DNA of 64,000 nt from Chelatococcus asaccharovorans (GTDB lineage: Bacteria; Pseudomonadota; Alphaproteobacteria; Rhizobiales; Beijerinckiaceae). Position numbers and translations under genes: made by a program. Numbering within the stretch: position 1 is the stretch's first letter; each line of letters opens with the position of its first letter. The notes under the pieces are model-generated. The model did not search any database. It was not told the DNA's origin and saw only the letters and a program-made list of their open reading frames with translations. Positions 1 through 8,413 of this stretch are shown here, one piece after another. The stretch lies in contig NZ_QJJK01000009.1 in the NCBI RefSeq assembly GCF_003201475.1, forward strand, positions 62,001-126,000. Reading direction: 5' to 3'.

Positions 1-1
1 C

Positions 2-676
2 AAGGGCGGCTCGCGCCGCTACATCATGGCTGCCGTCGAGGCGAGCCTGAAGCGCCTGAAGACGGACTGGATCGACCTCTACCAGCTGCACCGCCCCGAT
101 CCGCTGACGCCGATCGAGGAGACGCTGCGCGCCCTCGACGATCTCATCCGTGCCGGCAAGGTGCGCTATATCGGCTGCTCCAACCTGCCGGGCTGGCAGG
201 TGGTCGAGGCGCATTTCACGGCGCGCGAGCTCGGTATCAACGGCTTCGCCTCCGTCCAGGACGAATACAGCCTCGTCGAGCGCGGCATCGAGCGGGAGCT
301 TGTTCCGGCCGCGTCCCGCTATGGCTTCGGGCTGCTGCCGTTCTTTCCGCTGGCGAGCGGCCTTCTCACCGGCAAGTACAAGCGTGGCGAGGCCGCGCCC
401 GCCGGCACCCGCTTCGCCGAGCAGCGCTATGCCGATCGCTACTTCAACGACCGCAACTGGGACATCGTCGAGGGCTTGCGCGGCTTCGCCGAGGCGCGCG
501 GCCACAGCCTGCTCGAACTCGCCTTCAGCTGGCTGGCCGCGCGGCCGCTCGTCGCGAGCGTGATCGCCGGCGCCACCAAGCCGGAGCAGGTGGAGGCCAA
601 TATCAAGGCGGCATCCTGGCAGCTGACGGCCGAGGATCTCGCTGAGATCGATCGCATCACCGGCGTACCAGCCTGA
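2..676 (+). CDS. Aldo/keto reductase (5' end outside window)
   Basis: C-terminal 224 codons of an NAD(P)H-dependent aldo/keto reductase; the reading frame is open to the left edge, so the true start lies upstream. The segment carries the family's substrate-side His in DLYQLHRPD, the GKVRYIGCSN strand, and the late region SVIAGATKPEQVEANIKA that forms the cofactor-binding end of the TIM barrel. It resembles the YajO/Tas-like branch that reduces aldehydes or ketones in the cytosol; the substrate cannot be read from sequence. The MFS transporter starts 20 bases downstream on the same strand, so the two may be co-transcribed. Confidence 0.93.
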   Translation, partial: KGGSRRYIMAAVEASLKRLKTDWIDLYQLHRPDPLTPIEETLRALDDLIRAGKVRYIGCSNLPGWQVVEAHFTARELGINGFASVQDEYSLVERGIERELVPAASRYGFGLLPFFPLASGLLTGKYKRGEAAPAGTRFAEQRYADRYFNDRNWDIVEGLRGFAEARGHSLLELAFSWLAARPLVASVIAGATKPEQVEANIKAASWQLTAEDLAEIDRITGVPA

Positions 677-696
677 GCGGGAGCCGAACGCCGTCC

Positions 697-1911
697 ATGT
701 CCTCGTCCAGTTGGAGCATTTTGCGGGAGAGGGATTTTTCGCTCTTTCTCACCGGCCGGTTCTGTGCCTCGGTCGCCCAGCAGATCACCGATATCGCGGT
801 CGGCTGGCTGGTCTATGACCTGACGGGGAGTGCGCTGGCGCTCGGGCTCGTGGGCCTGGCCGCCTTCCTCCCGGTCATCAGCCTCGTCCTGGTCACCGGT
901 CATGTGGCGGATCGGGTCGACCGGCGCCTCATCATGATGGGGTGCTTCACGCTCAATACCCTGATCTGCATAGGGCTTGCACTCTTCGCCATCTGGCACC
1001 CGCCCGACGTGTGGCCGCTCTACGCGCTCGTCGTGCTGATGGGCGTGGCGCGTGCCTTCTACCAGCCGGCGAGCCAGGCCTTCGTGCCGAACCTGGTACC
1101 GCGCTCGCTGTTCGGCCAGGCGATCGCCTGGAGTTCCTCGGTCACACAGGTCGCCGTCATCGCCGGGCCGGCGATCGGCGGCCTTCTGTATATCGCGGGC
1201 GCCTATGTCGCCTTCGGGGGCGCGGCCTTGCTGTTCCTGGTGGCCGCAGTCGCGGTCACGCTGATCCGCCTGCGGGCGGAGAAGGTTCCCCGGCCGAAGA
1301 TCGACTGGCCGACGCTGATCGCCGGGCTCACCTTCATTCGCGGCAAGCCGGTGCTGTTCGGCGCCATCTCCCTCGACCTGTTCGGCGTGCTGCTCGGCGG
1401 GGCGACCGCGCTTCTGCCCATCTATGCCAGCGATATCCTGCATATCGGGCCGGCTGGCCTCGGGCTCCTGCGCAGCGCGCCGGCTGTGGGCGCCGCAATG
1501 ATGGGGCTCTATCTCGCGCAGCACCCCATCGCGCGCCATGCGGGCAAGCGCATGTTCGGGGCCGTCATCCTGTTCGGGCTTGCGACCATCGTCTTCGGCC
1601 TGTCGACCAACTTTTTCCTGTCGCTGGCAGCGCTGGTCGTCCTCGGCGTGGCGGACATGGTCAGCGTGTTCGTCCGCCAGACGCTCGTCCAGGCCGAGAC
1701 GCCCGATACCATGCGCGGCCGGGTCGCGGCGGTGAACACGGTCTTCATCGGCGCCTCCAACCAGCTCGGCGAGTTCGAGTCCGGGACGCTGGCGGCCTTC
1801 ATCGGCGCCGCGCCGGCGGTCGCGCTGGGCGGGGTCGGCACCATCGCCATCGCATTGCTGTGGACGCGGCTGTTTCCGGCGCTCCTCCACCGCGACAAGC
1901 TCGTCGAGTAA
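697..1911 (+). CDS. MFS transporter
   Basis: A 404-residue inner-membrane protein with about twelve hydrophobic segments. It starts with a short cytoplasmic stretch, then LTGRFCASVAQQITDIAVGW as the first helix, and shows the MFS loop 2-3 signature in the form GHVADRVDRR near residue 75. It looks most like the ENTS/DUF894-type exporters of small molecules; the substrate is unknown. It follows the aldo/keto reductase by 20 bases. Although it lies just upstream of the cobalamin riboswitch it precedes the switch, so no B12 control of this gene is implied. Confidence 0.9.
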   Translation: MSSSSWSILRERDFSLFLTGRFCASVAQQITDIAVGWLVYDLTGSALALGLVGLAAFLPVISLVLVTGHVADRVDRRLIMMGCFTLNTLICIGLALFAIWHPPDVWPLYALVVLMGVARAFYQPASQAFVPNLVPRSLFGQAIAWSSSVTQVAVIAGPAIGGLLYIAGAYVAFGGAALLFLVAAVAVTLIRLRAEKVPRPKIDWPTLIAGLTFIRGKPVLFGAISLDLFGVLLGGATALLPIYASDILHIGPAGLGLLRSAPAVGAAMMGLYLAQHPIARHAGKRMFGAVILFGLATIVFGLSTNFFLSLAALVVLGVADMVSVFVRQTLVQAETPDTMRGRVAAVNTVFIGASNQLGEFESGTLAAFIGAAPAVALGGVGTIAIALLWTRLFPALLHRDKLVE

Positions 1912-1921
1912 GCTTCGCGCG

Positions 1922-1950
1922 TTGACTTTTGGGCGGGGACGGCGTCTAGC
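1922..1950 (+). promoter_or_regulatory. Possible promoter of the cobalamin operon
   Basis: TTGACT at 1922-1927 is a good -35 match. A 17-base spacer leads to TCTAGC at 1945-1950, a poor -10. It is the only sigma70-like pair seen just ahead of the riboswitch, so it is offered as the likely leader promoter with low confidence. Confidence 0.3.
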
Positions 1951-1959
1951 TGCCTTAGG

Positions 1960-2146
1960 CGACGGTCCTCGTCAGAGGTCAAAAGGGAATGCCGGTGCGG
2001 GCTTGACGCCCAAGGCCGGAGCTGCCCCCGCAACTGTGAGCGGTTGAGGCGCGAACCATCAAAGCCACTGGATCTGCTGCCATGTCGGCGGCGACGATCT
2101 GGGAAGGCGGTTCGCTTCGATGATCCGCGAGCCAGGAGACCTGCCT
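1960..2146 (+). promoter_or_regulatory. Cobalamin riboswitch (AdoCbl element)
   Basis: The leader has the hallmark blocks in order: GGGAATGCCGGTGCGG near 1986, GAGCTGCCCCCGCAACTG near 2019, the GGGAAGGCG block at about 2101, and the B12 box GCCAGGAGACCTGCC at 2131-2145. It sits 50 bases before cbtB. In known cases binding of adenosylcobalamin represses downstream cobalt uptake and cobalamin synthesis genes. Because the following genes are nearly gapless on this strand, it probably controls cbtB through at least cobJ. Confidence 0.96.
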
Positions 2147-2195
2147 TCGCCATGGAAGCCAAAGAACTGCCGGCGGGGCAGGGAAGGAGGTCGTG

Positions 2196-2369
2196 GTGTC
2201 GAATGTTGCTGTTGCGGGCCTGGGGTCGCGCGCTGAGGTCGTGAAGATCGCCCTCGTCGCCTTTGCGATGGGCGTGGTGCTGGTGTTCGTGACGGGCTTT
2301 GCCCATCCCGAGGCGGTCCACAACGCTGCCCATGATACGCGCCATGCGCTGAGCTTTCCCTGCCACTGA
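2196..2369 (+). CDS. cbtB: CbtB, small cobalt transporter subunit
   Basis: A 57-residue protein with one transmembrane helix (residues about 17-33) followed by a His-containing tail, HPEAVHNAAHDTRHALSFPCH, which is the CbtB family pattern for metal capture. It is read from a GTG at 2196, five bases after a strong GGAAGGAGG site (2182-2190); a second GTG at 2193 is too close to that site. It lies directly behind the cobalamin riboswitch and 7 bases before cbtA, the usual partner. The pair is predicted to import cobalt for corrin synthesis. Confidence 0.9.
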   Translation: MSNVAVAGLGSRAEVVKIALVAFAMGVVLVFVTGFAHPEAVHNAAHDTRHALSFPCH

Positions 2370-2376
2370 CTGCGGC

Positions 2377-3165
2377 ATGTTCAATCGCGTGCTGGCCGTT
2401 GCCCTGGTGGCCGGCCTTGTTGCGGGACTTGCGATCGCGGTCCTGCAGCATTTCACGACGACTCCGCTGATCCTGGCTGGCGAACAATACGAAAAGCCTG
2501 AAGGCGAAGCCGCGCTCGGTGGCATGGCCGCCGGCCTGTTCGGCGCCCATGGGGTGCTGGCGCGCGGCGATGTGGTGACTCATAACGTCGTCAAGGCGCA
2601 TAGCCATGGCGGAGCCGCGGCCGACGCGGGCGCCGCCCATGAGCATGGCGAGGGCTGGAGCCCCGCGGATGGCCTGGAGCGCACCGCGTTCACCGCGCTC
2701 GCCACCATCGTCACGGCGATCGGTTTTGCGTTGATGCTGCTGGCCGTCCTTCTCGTGGCAGGCGAGCCCATCGATATCAGGCATGCGCTCGCCTTCGCGG
2801 CCGCGGCCTTCGTGGCGACGGGCCTTGCGCCGGCCCTGGGGCTTGCCCCCGAGCTGCCGGGCAGTGCCGCAGGGCCGCTCGTCGCACGCCAGGTCTGGTG
2901 GGTATCCACCGCCGTCGCGACGGCCGCAGCCCTGTGGCTTCTCATCCGCACGCCGGCGGTCTGGGCGAAGATCCTCGGTTTCGTGCTGCTTCTGGCACCG
3001 CATGTGGTCGGTGCGCCGCACCCGGAGGCCTATGCGAGCGGCGCGCCTGCCGAGCTTGCGGGCCATTTCGCCGCCGCCTCGCTGGTCGTGCATGCGGCCT
3101 TGTGGGCAGCGGTGGCGGTGGCTGTCGGGTTCTTCTGGCCTCGCCTCGCCCGACGCGCGGCATGA
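2377..3165 (+). CDS. cbtA: CbtA, cobalt transporter membrane subunit
   Basis: A 262-residue integral membrane protein of the CbtA family, with about five to six hydrophobic segments starting at residue 4. A His-rich loop around residues 72-92 (HSHGG...HEHGEG) and the LLLAPHVVGAPHPEA segment are likely metal contacts. It follows cbtB by 7 bases and shares an ATGA overlap with the DUF1636 gene. Family members are B12-riboswitch-controlled cobalt importers, and the context here agrees. Confidence 0.93.
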   Translation: MFNRVLAVALVAGLVAGLAIAVLQHFTTTPLILAGEQYEKPEGEAALGGMAAGLFGAHGVLARGDVVTHNVVKAHSHGGAAADAGAAHEHGEGWSPADGLERTAFTALATIVTAIGFALMLLAVLLVAGEPIDIRHALAFAAAAFVATGLAPALGLAPELPGSAAGPLVARQVWWVSTAVATAAALWLLIRTPAVWAKILGFVLLLAPHVVGAPHPEAYASGAPAELAGHFAAASLVVHAALWAAVAVAVGFFWPRLARRAA

Positions 3166-3572
3166 ATGCCCCCGCAACGATTGTGCCGACGACGGTGATG
3201 GTCTGCGTCACCTGCCGACGGCGGCAGGGCGGCGCAACGGAAGGGCCCTATGACGAGCCGGGGCGCGAGCTTGTGCAGACGCTGGCCGACCGGCTGGCCG
3301 GCGATGCCGACGTCACCGTCACCCCGGTGGAGTGCCTCTCCGTCTGCCGCAGGCCCTGTACGGTGGCTTTCGCCGCCCCCGGCAAATGGACCTATGTCGT
3401 CGGCGATCTCGACGCCGACGTCCATCTCGACGATCTCGTCACCGCTGCCCGCGGCTATACGCTGGCCAAGGACGGCATCATTCCCTGGCGTGAGCGCCCG
3501 CTACCGATCCGCAAGGGGGTCGTCGCGCGCGTTCCGCCGCTCGCTTTCACAGCATTGGACAAGACCTCATGA
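3162..3572 (+). CDS. DUF1636 metal-binding protein
   Basis: A 136-residue cytoplasmic protein with Cys pairs in VCVTCRRR near the N terminus and CLSVCRRPC near residue 60, a thioredoxin-like ferredoxin arrangement that suggests a 2Fe-2S cluster or metal site. The ATG at 3162 overlaps the cbtA stop, and the stop overlaps the cobW start. The gene is thus locked between a cobalt transporter and a metallochaperone, which points to cobalt handling or an electron-donor role in corrin synthesis. The exact function is not known. Confidence 0.85.
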   Translation: MNAPATIVPTTVMVCVTCRRRQGGATEGPYDEPGRELVQTLADRLAGDADVTVTPVECLSVCRRPCTVAFAAPGKWTYVVGDLDADVHLDDLVTAARGYTLAKDGIIPWRERPLPIRKGVVARVPPLAFTALDKTS

Positions 3573-4615
3573 CGTCAACCGTCACAGCCACGGCCAAGGT
3601 TCCCTGCACCATCGTCACCGGCTTTCTCGGCGCCGGCAAGACGAGCCTCCTGCGCCACGTGCTCACCAATGCCGAAGGGCGCAGGCTTGCCGTCATCGTC
3701 AACGAGTTCGGCGATGTCGGCATCGACGGCGAGATCCTGAAGGGCTGCGGCGTCGCGGCTTGCCCGGAGGACAATATCGTCGAGCTCGCCAACGGCTGCC
3801 TGTGCTGCACCGTCGCCGACGATTTCATCCCGGCGCTGGAGGGGCTGCTCGCCAAGGCCGAGCCGCCGGAGCACATCCTCATCGAGACCTCCGGCCTTGC
3901 TCTGCCGAAGCCATTGGTCAAGGCCTTCAACTGGCCGGCCATCGCCTCGCGCGTGACTGTGGATGGGGTCATCACCGTGGTCGATGGCGCGGCGACCGCC
4001 GCCGGGCGCTTTGCCGACGATCTCGAGGCACTCGCCCGCCAGCGCGCCGCCGATCCGTCGCTCGAGCACGACAACCCCCTTGAGGAGGTGTTCGAGGACC
4101 AGCTGCTCTCCGCCGATCTCGTGATCCTCAACAAGGCCGACCTTCTCACGGGCGATGACGAGGCGCGCGTGCGCGCCGAGATCGCGCACACGGTGCCGCG
4201 CGCCGTGAAGGTCGTCACCACCCGCGAGGGCGTGGTCGATCCCACCGTGCTGCTTGGCCTCGGCGCGGCGGCGGAAAGCGACCTCGACGCGCGACCCTCC
4301 CATCACGACGCGGAAGGGGAGCACGATCACGACGACTTCGATACGTTCGTCGTCGAAATCTCCGAGCAGGGGGATGCGGAGGCAGTGATCGCGCGGCTCA
4401 AGGCAGCGGCCGAAGCCCATGACATCCTGCGCATCAAGGGCTTTCTCGCGGTTGCCGGCAAGCCGCTCCGGCTTCTCGTGCAGGGCGTCGGCGCCCGCTT
4501 CCAGCAGCAGTTCGAGCGTCCCTTCCGGCCGGGCGAGACGCGCGGCGGACGGCTCGTCGTCATCGGCCAGAAGGGCTTCGACCGCGATGCCGTGACGGCT
4601 GCCATCCTCGGCTGA
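3569..4615 (+). CDS. cobW: CobW, G3E GTPase cobalt chaperone
   Basis: A 348-residue G3E-family GTPase. The Walker A motif GFLGAGKT is at residues 18-25, the metal-binding CLCC motif at 77-80, the base-recognition NKAD near residue 188, and a His/Asp-rich linker (HHDAEGEHDHDD) near residue 240 lies before the CobW C-terminal domain. CobW delivers cobalt to the CobNST chelatase in a nucleotide-dependent way. The start overlaps the DUF1636 stop (ATGA) and cobN follows after 12 bases. Confidence 0.95.
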   Translation: MTSTVTATAKVPCTIVTGFLGAGKTSLLRHVLTNAEGRRLAVIVNEFGDVGIDGEILKGCGVAACPEDNIVELANGCLCCTVADDFIPALEGLLAKAEPPEHILIETSGLALPKPLVKAFNWPAIASRVTVDGVITVVDGAATAAGRFADDLEALARQRAADPSLEHDNPLEEVFEDQLLSADLVILNKADLLTGDDEARVRAEIAHTVPRAVKVVTTREGVVDPTVLLGLGAAAESDLDARPSHHDAEGEHDHDDFDTFVVEISEQGDAEAVIARLKAAAEAHDILRIKGFLAVAGKPLRLLVQGVGARFQQQFERPFRPGETRGGRLVVIGQKGFDRDAVTAAILG

Positions 4616-4627
4616 GGGGAGGGCGCG

Positions 4628-7600
4628 ATGCATCTCCTGCCGGTGACGGCTGTCGGGCTCGATCAGGCGGAGACGCCGATCGACCTCGGCCAGACGCCGG
4701 CGGAGATGGTGATCCTCTCCTTCACCGACACGGACCTGGCTGCGCTCGCCACGGCCCATGAGCGCGCCGGCAAATCCCTGCCGACGCTGCGGCTCGCCAA
4801 TCTCCAGCGCCTCAGGCATCCCCTGTCGGTCGATCTCTATGTGGAGGAGGTCGTCGACAAGGCGCGGATCGTCGTGATGCGCTGCCTCGGCGGGCTCGAC
4901 TATCTCGACTACGGCCTCAACGAGATCGCTGCGAGCTGCGCCCGGCGCGGTGCCATCCTCGTGGCGCTCGCCGGCGACGACCGCCCGGACGAGCGCCTCG
5001 CCGCCCTGTCGCACGCCGACGGCGAGCTCTACGATGCGCTGGACGGCTATTTCCGCGCCGGCGGGGTGGACAATTGCGGCGCGGCGCTTGCGCTGATGGC
5101 CAATGCGCTCGGCGCCTCACTGCCCGTGCCGCCGCCTCAGCCGGTACCGGCGGCTGGAGTCTTTGCGCTGGAAGCGCCCGTTTCACCTCTCCCCGGTGGG
5201 GAGGGGCGGGATGGCCCGTGTGTCATCCCCGGCGTCGCGGAGCGACGGGAAGGGGATCCAACCCCAGGTTTTCCCGGCTTAGTCGCCGCAGGTCAGGCGG
5301 TCGCATGGATCCCCTTCCCTCGGGCTGACGCCCTCGCCGGGGATGACACGGGCGCGCCGGTTGTTTCACCTCTCCCCGGTGGGGAGAGGTCGGACGCGCA
5401 GCGTCCGGGTGAGGGGGGTGGAAGCACCGCCGCCGATCCCTCCCCGTCAAGGGAGGGTGGCGCCGCAGGCGCCGGGTGGGGGCCCGGCCTTCGCTCGCGT
5501 CAAGACAATCGCACGCTGGCCCCACCCGACCTTGCCGGGGGCAAGGCCACCCTCCCCTGGAGGGGAGGGATCACGGAGCCCCTTTCGGAGGATGGCGCGC
5601 AGGCCTCTCCGACAGCGCTCATCATTGTCTACCGCTCGGTCTATCTCGCGGGCGACACGGCGCCGATCTCGGCGCTGGCCGCGGCGCTGGCGGAACGGGG
5701 CCTCACCCCTGTCGCGCTCTTCGTCTCCAGCCTGAAGGATCCAGAGGCGATTGCGGTGGTCGAGGCGGCGATCGACCGGGAGAGGCCGGCGGTGATCCTG
5801 AACACGACGGCTTTCTCGGCGCAGCGGAATGAGGGCGGCAGCGTGCTCGATCGCGCCGATTGCCCTGTGCTGCAGGTGATCCTGGCCGGCGCGCCGCGCG
5901 CGGCCTGGGACGAGAGCCCGCGTGGGCTCGGCGCCGCCGATTTCGCCATGAACGTCGCCCTGCCGGAGATCGATGGGCGGCTCACGACGACGGCGATCTC
6001 CTTCAAGGCCGAGGCGCCGGCCAACCCCGCGCTCGAATTCGCCGTCGTGCGCCACGCGCCCGACCCGGCCCAGATCGCGCTCGTCGCGGACCGGGCGGGG
6101 GGCTGGGTGCGGCTCGCCCGGACACCGCCCGCGGCGCGGCGGATCGCGGTGATCGTCGCCGACTACCCCTCGCGCGGCGGGCGTACCGGCTATGCGGTCG
6201 GCCTCGACACCGGCCGCAGCGCCGCCAACGTGCTGACCTGGCTGGCCGCGGCCGGCTATGCCGTGGACAGCACGATCCCGGCCGAGGCCATCCTGCCGCG
6301 GCTGGAGGCCGGTGCGGAGCGCGCCAACCTCAGCCTGGCCGCCTATCGGGACTGGCTCGCGGCGACACCCCCGGCCTTCCGCGATCCGGTGATGGCCGCC
6401 TGGGGCGCGCCGGGGGACGACCCGGCGGTCGCGGACGGGCATTTTGCCTTCCCCGTCATCAGGGCCGGCCATGGGGTGCTGGCGCTGCAGCCGGAGCGCG
6501 GGCGAGACGCCGACCGCAGGGCGAGCTATCATGACCCGGCGCTGCCGCCGCGCCATGCCTATTGCGCCTTCTATGCCTGGCTTGCGCTTGGCCGGCCGGG
6601 CGGCGGCGAGGAGGTCGATGCGATCGTCCATCTCGGCACCCATGGCACACTGGAATGGCTGCCCGGCAAGACGGCCGCGCTGTCACCTGCCTGCGCGCCG
6701 CAGGTGCTGACGGGCGCGCTGCCGGTGATCTATCCCTTCATCGTCAACAATCCCGGCGAGGCGGCGGTGGCGCGCCGGCGGATCGGTGCGGTCACCATCG
6801 GCCATCTCACACCGCCCATCTCGGAGGCGGGGCTCCATGGCGCCTCGGCCGAGCTCGAGGCGCTCGTCGACGAATATGCGGCCGCCGACGGGCTCGATAC
6901 GAAGCGCCAGCGGCTCCTGAAATCCGCCATCGTCGACAAGGCGCGCGAGACGGGGCTCGCCGCCGAATGCGGGGCGGAAGGGAGCGACGACGACACGCTG
7001 ATCACGGCCCTCGATGCCTGGCTGTGCGACCTGAAGGAATTCGCCATCCGCGACGGCCTGCATGTGCTGGGCGAGGCGCCTCCACCTGCTTCGAGTGCTG
7101 CCATGGCGGCCCTGATGGGGGAGGCGGAGGCGGAAGCGCGCCTGCGGATCGCGGCCTCGCCGCAGGCGGAAAAGGCTGCGCTTCTCGCGGCGCTCGCCGG
7201 GCGTTTCGTGCCGCCGGGCCCGGCAGGTGCGCCGACGCGCGGGCGGCTCGACGTGCTGCCGACGGGGCGCAATCTCACCGGGCTCGACCCGCGCGCCATC
7301 CCGACCCGCACGGCGCTTGCCATCGGCGAACGGGCGGCGGCGGAGGTGCTGCGACGCTATCTGCAGGACCATGGCGACTGGCCGCGCGCGCTCGTCATGG
7401 ACCTCTGGGCCTCGATGACGCTGCGCACCGGCGGCGACGACCTCGCCGAGGCGCTCACGCTGATGGGCGCCCGCCCGCGCTGGGACCATGCCTCGAACCG
7501 CGTCACCGGCGTCGAGATCGTGCCCGGGCCGCGCCTGGACCGGCCGCGCATCGACGTGACGCTGCGCATTTCCGGCCTGTTCCGGGATGCCTTCGCGCAA

Positions 7601-8413
7601 CAGATCACCCTGTTCGACCAGGCGGTCAGGGCGATCGCGGCGCTCGACGAGGAGGATGATTTCAACCCGCTCGCGGCCGCGCGGCGGCGCGGCGAGCCGC
7701 TCGATCGCATTTTCTCCGGCGCGCCCGGCACCTATGGCGCGGGCGTGTCCGCGCGGGTGCTCGACGGGGACTGGTCGGGGCGAGAGGCCCTCGGTGAGGG
7801 CTATCTCGCGGCCGGCGGCTATGCCATCGGCGCCGATGGGGCTGCACGGGCGGCGCCGGATGCGTTCCGGGAGCGCGTGCGGACCGCCGATGCCTTGGTG
7901 CATGCCCGCGACGACGGCGAGCGCGACGCGCTCGACACCGAGGACGTGGCCGATTTCGTCGGCGGCTTTGCGGCGGCGGCCGCGGCGCTCGGCGCGAGCC
8001 CCGCGCTCATCCATCTCGACACGAGCCGGCCGGATGCGCCGCGGGCGCGGCTGATGAGCGAGGAAATCGCCCGCATCGCCCGCAGCCGCCTCGCCAATCC
8101 GCGCTGGATCGCCGGGCAATTGCGCCATGGCTATCGCGGCGTTGCCGAGCTCGCGCAGGGGGTCGACGCGCTCTATGCCTTCGCGGCCACCTCGAATGCG
8201 GTCGGCCAGCGGCCCTTCGCGCTGGTGTTCGACGCCTATGTGGCCGACGAGGCCGTGTGGTCGGCGATCCTGGACGCCAATCCCGCCGCCGCCCGCGCCA
8301 TCGCCGCGCGCTTTGCCGATGCCCTGCAGCGCGGCCTGTGGCAGCCCCGCCGCAATTCCATCTATGCGCGTCTCGCTGCCGCTCTCGGCAATCGCCCCGA
8401 GGCCGCGGAATGA
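4628..8413 (+). CDS. cobN: CobN, cobaltochelatase large subunit, with in-frame repeat insertion
   Basis: A 1261-residue magnesium-chelatase-H-like subunit that binds hydrogenobyrinate a,c-diamide and, with CobS and CobT (not in this window), inserts cobalt using ATP. The conserved core is clear, for example IVHLGTHGTLEWLPGK and the VNNPGEAAVARRR region. Residues about 185-316 have no CobN character: they are translated palindromic repeats (SPLPGGE..., GDDTG..., PSREGG...) that split the N-terminal domain ahead of ALIIVYRSVYLAGDT. The frame stays open, so the protein probably carries a flexible loop there. Position and operon order (cobW before, cobG overlapping after) support the call. Confidence 0.96.
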   Translation: MHLLPVTAVGLDQAETPIDLGQTPAEMVILSFTDTDLAALATAHERAGKSLPTLRLANLQRLRHPLSVDLYVEEVVDKARIVVMRCLGGLDYLDYGLNEIAASCARRGAILVALAGDDRPDERLAALSHADGELYDALDGYFRAGGVDNCGAALALMANALGASLPVPPPQPVPAAGVFALEAPVSPLPGGEGRDGPCVIPGVAERREGDPTPGFPGLVAAGQAVAWIPFPRADALAGDDTGAPVVSPLPGGERSDAQRPGEGGGSTAADPSPSREGGAAGAGWGPGLRSRQDNRTLAPPDLAGGKATLPWRGGITEPLSEDGAQASPTALIIVYRSVYLAGDTAPISALAAALAERGLTPVALFVSSLKDPEAIAVVEAAIDRERPAVILNTTAFSAQRNEGGSVLDRADCPVLQVILAGAPRAAWDESPRGLGAADFAMNVALPEIDGRLTTTAISFKAEAPANPALEFAVVRHAPDPAQIALVADRAGGWVRLARTPPAARRIAVIVADYPSRGGRTGYAVGLDTGRSAANVLTWLAAAGYAVDSTIPAEAILPRLEAGAERANLSLAAYRDWLAATPPAFRDPVMAAWGAPGDDPAVADGHFAFPVIRAGHGVLALQPERGRDADRRASYHDPALPPRHAYCAFYAWLALGRPGGGEEVDAIVHLGTHGTLEWLPGKTAALSPACAPQVLTGALPVIYPFIVNNPGEAAVARRRIGAVTIGHLTPPISEAGLHGASAELEALVDEYAAADGLDTKRQRLLKSAIVDKARETGLAAECGAEGSDDDTLITALDAWLCDLKEFAIRDGLHVLGEAPPPASSAAMAALMGEAEAEARLRIAASPQAEKAALLAALAGRFVPPGPAGAPTRGRLDVLPTGRNLTGLDPRAIPTRTALAIGERAAAEVLRRYLQDHGDWPRALVMDLWASMTLRTGGDDLAEALTLMGARPRWDHASNRVTGVEIVPGPRLDRPRIDVTLRISGLFRDAFAQQITLFDQAVRAIAALDEEDDFNPLAAARRRGEPLDRIFSGAPGTYGAGVSARVLDGDWSGREALGEGYLAAGGYAIGADGAARAAPDAFRERVRTADALVHARDDGERDALDTEDVADFVGGFAAAAAALGASPALIHLDTSRPDAPRARLMSEEIARIARSRLANPRWIAGQLRHGYRGVAELAQGVDALYAFAATSNAVGQRPFALVFDAYVADEAVWSAILDANPAAARAIAARFADALQRGLWQPRRNSIYARLAAALGNRPEAAE
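5181..5572 (+). repeat. Composite palindromic repeat inserted in frame in cobN
   Basis: About 392 bases made of four pieces: a short CTCTCCCCGGTGGGGAG palindrome at about 5186, a 128-base unit at 5221-5348 opening with TGTCATCCCCGGC and closing with its complement, a second short palindrome at about 5368, and a 138-base unit at 5435-5572 bounded by GATCCCTCCCC and its complement. Relatives of each occur in intergenic DNA elsewhere in the window. All are read through without a stop. Confidence 0.85.

Noticed and set aside
439-1890. 483-codon open frame on the minus strand opposite the MFS gene
   Set aside because: It is a low-complexity Arg/Glu/Asp/Gly-rich translation typical of antisense frames in GC-rich genes; the opposite strand codes for a clear transporter.
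6683-8128. 481-codon minus-strand frame inside cobN
   Set aside because: Shadow of the cobN coding frame without any domain features.
4628-8413. cobN as a frameshifted pseudogene because of the foreign middle part
   Set aside because: The frame is continuous and both flanks keep the conserved CobN sequence, so the foreign part is an in-frame insertion and the gene is probably functional.
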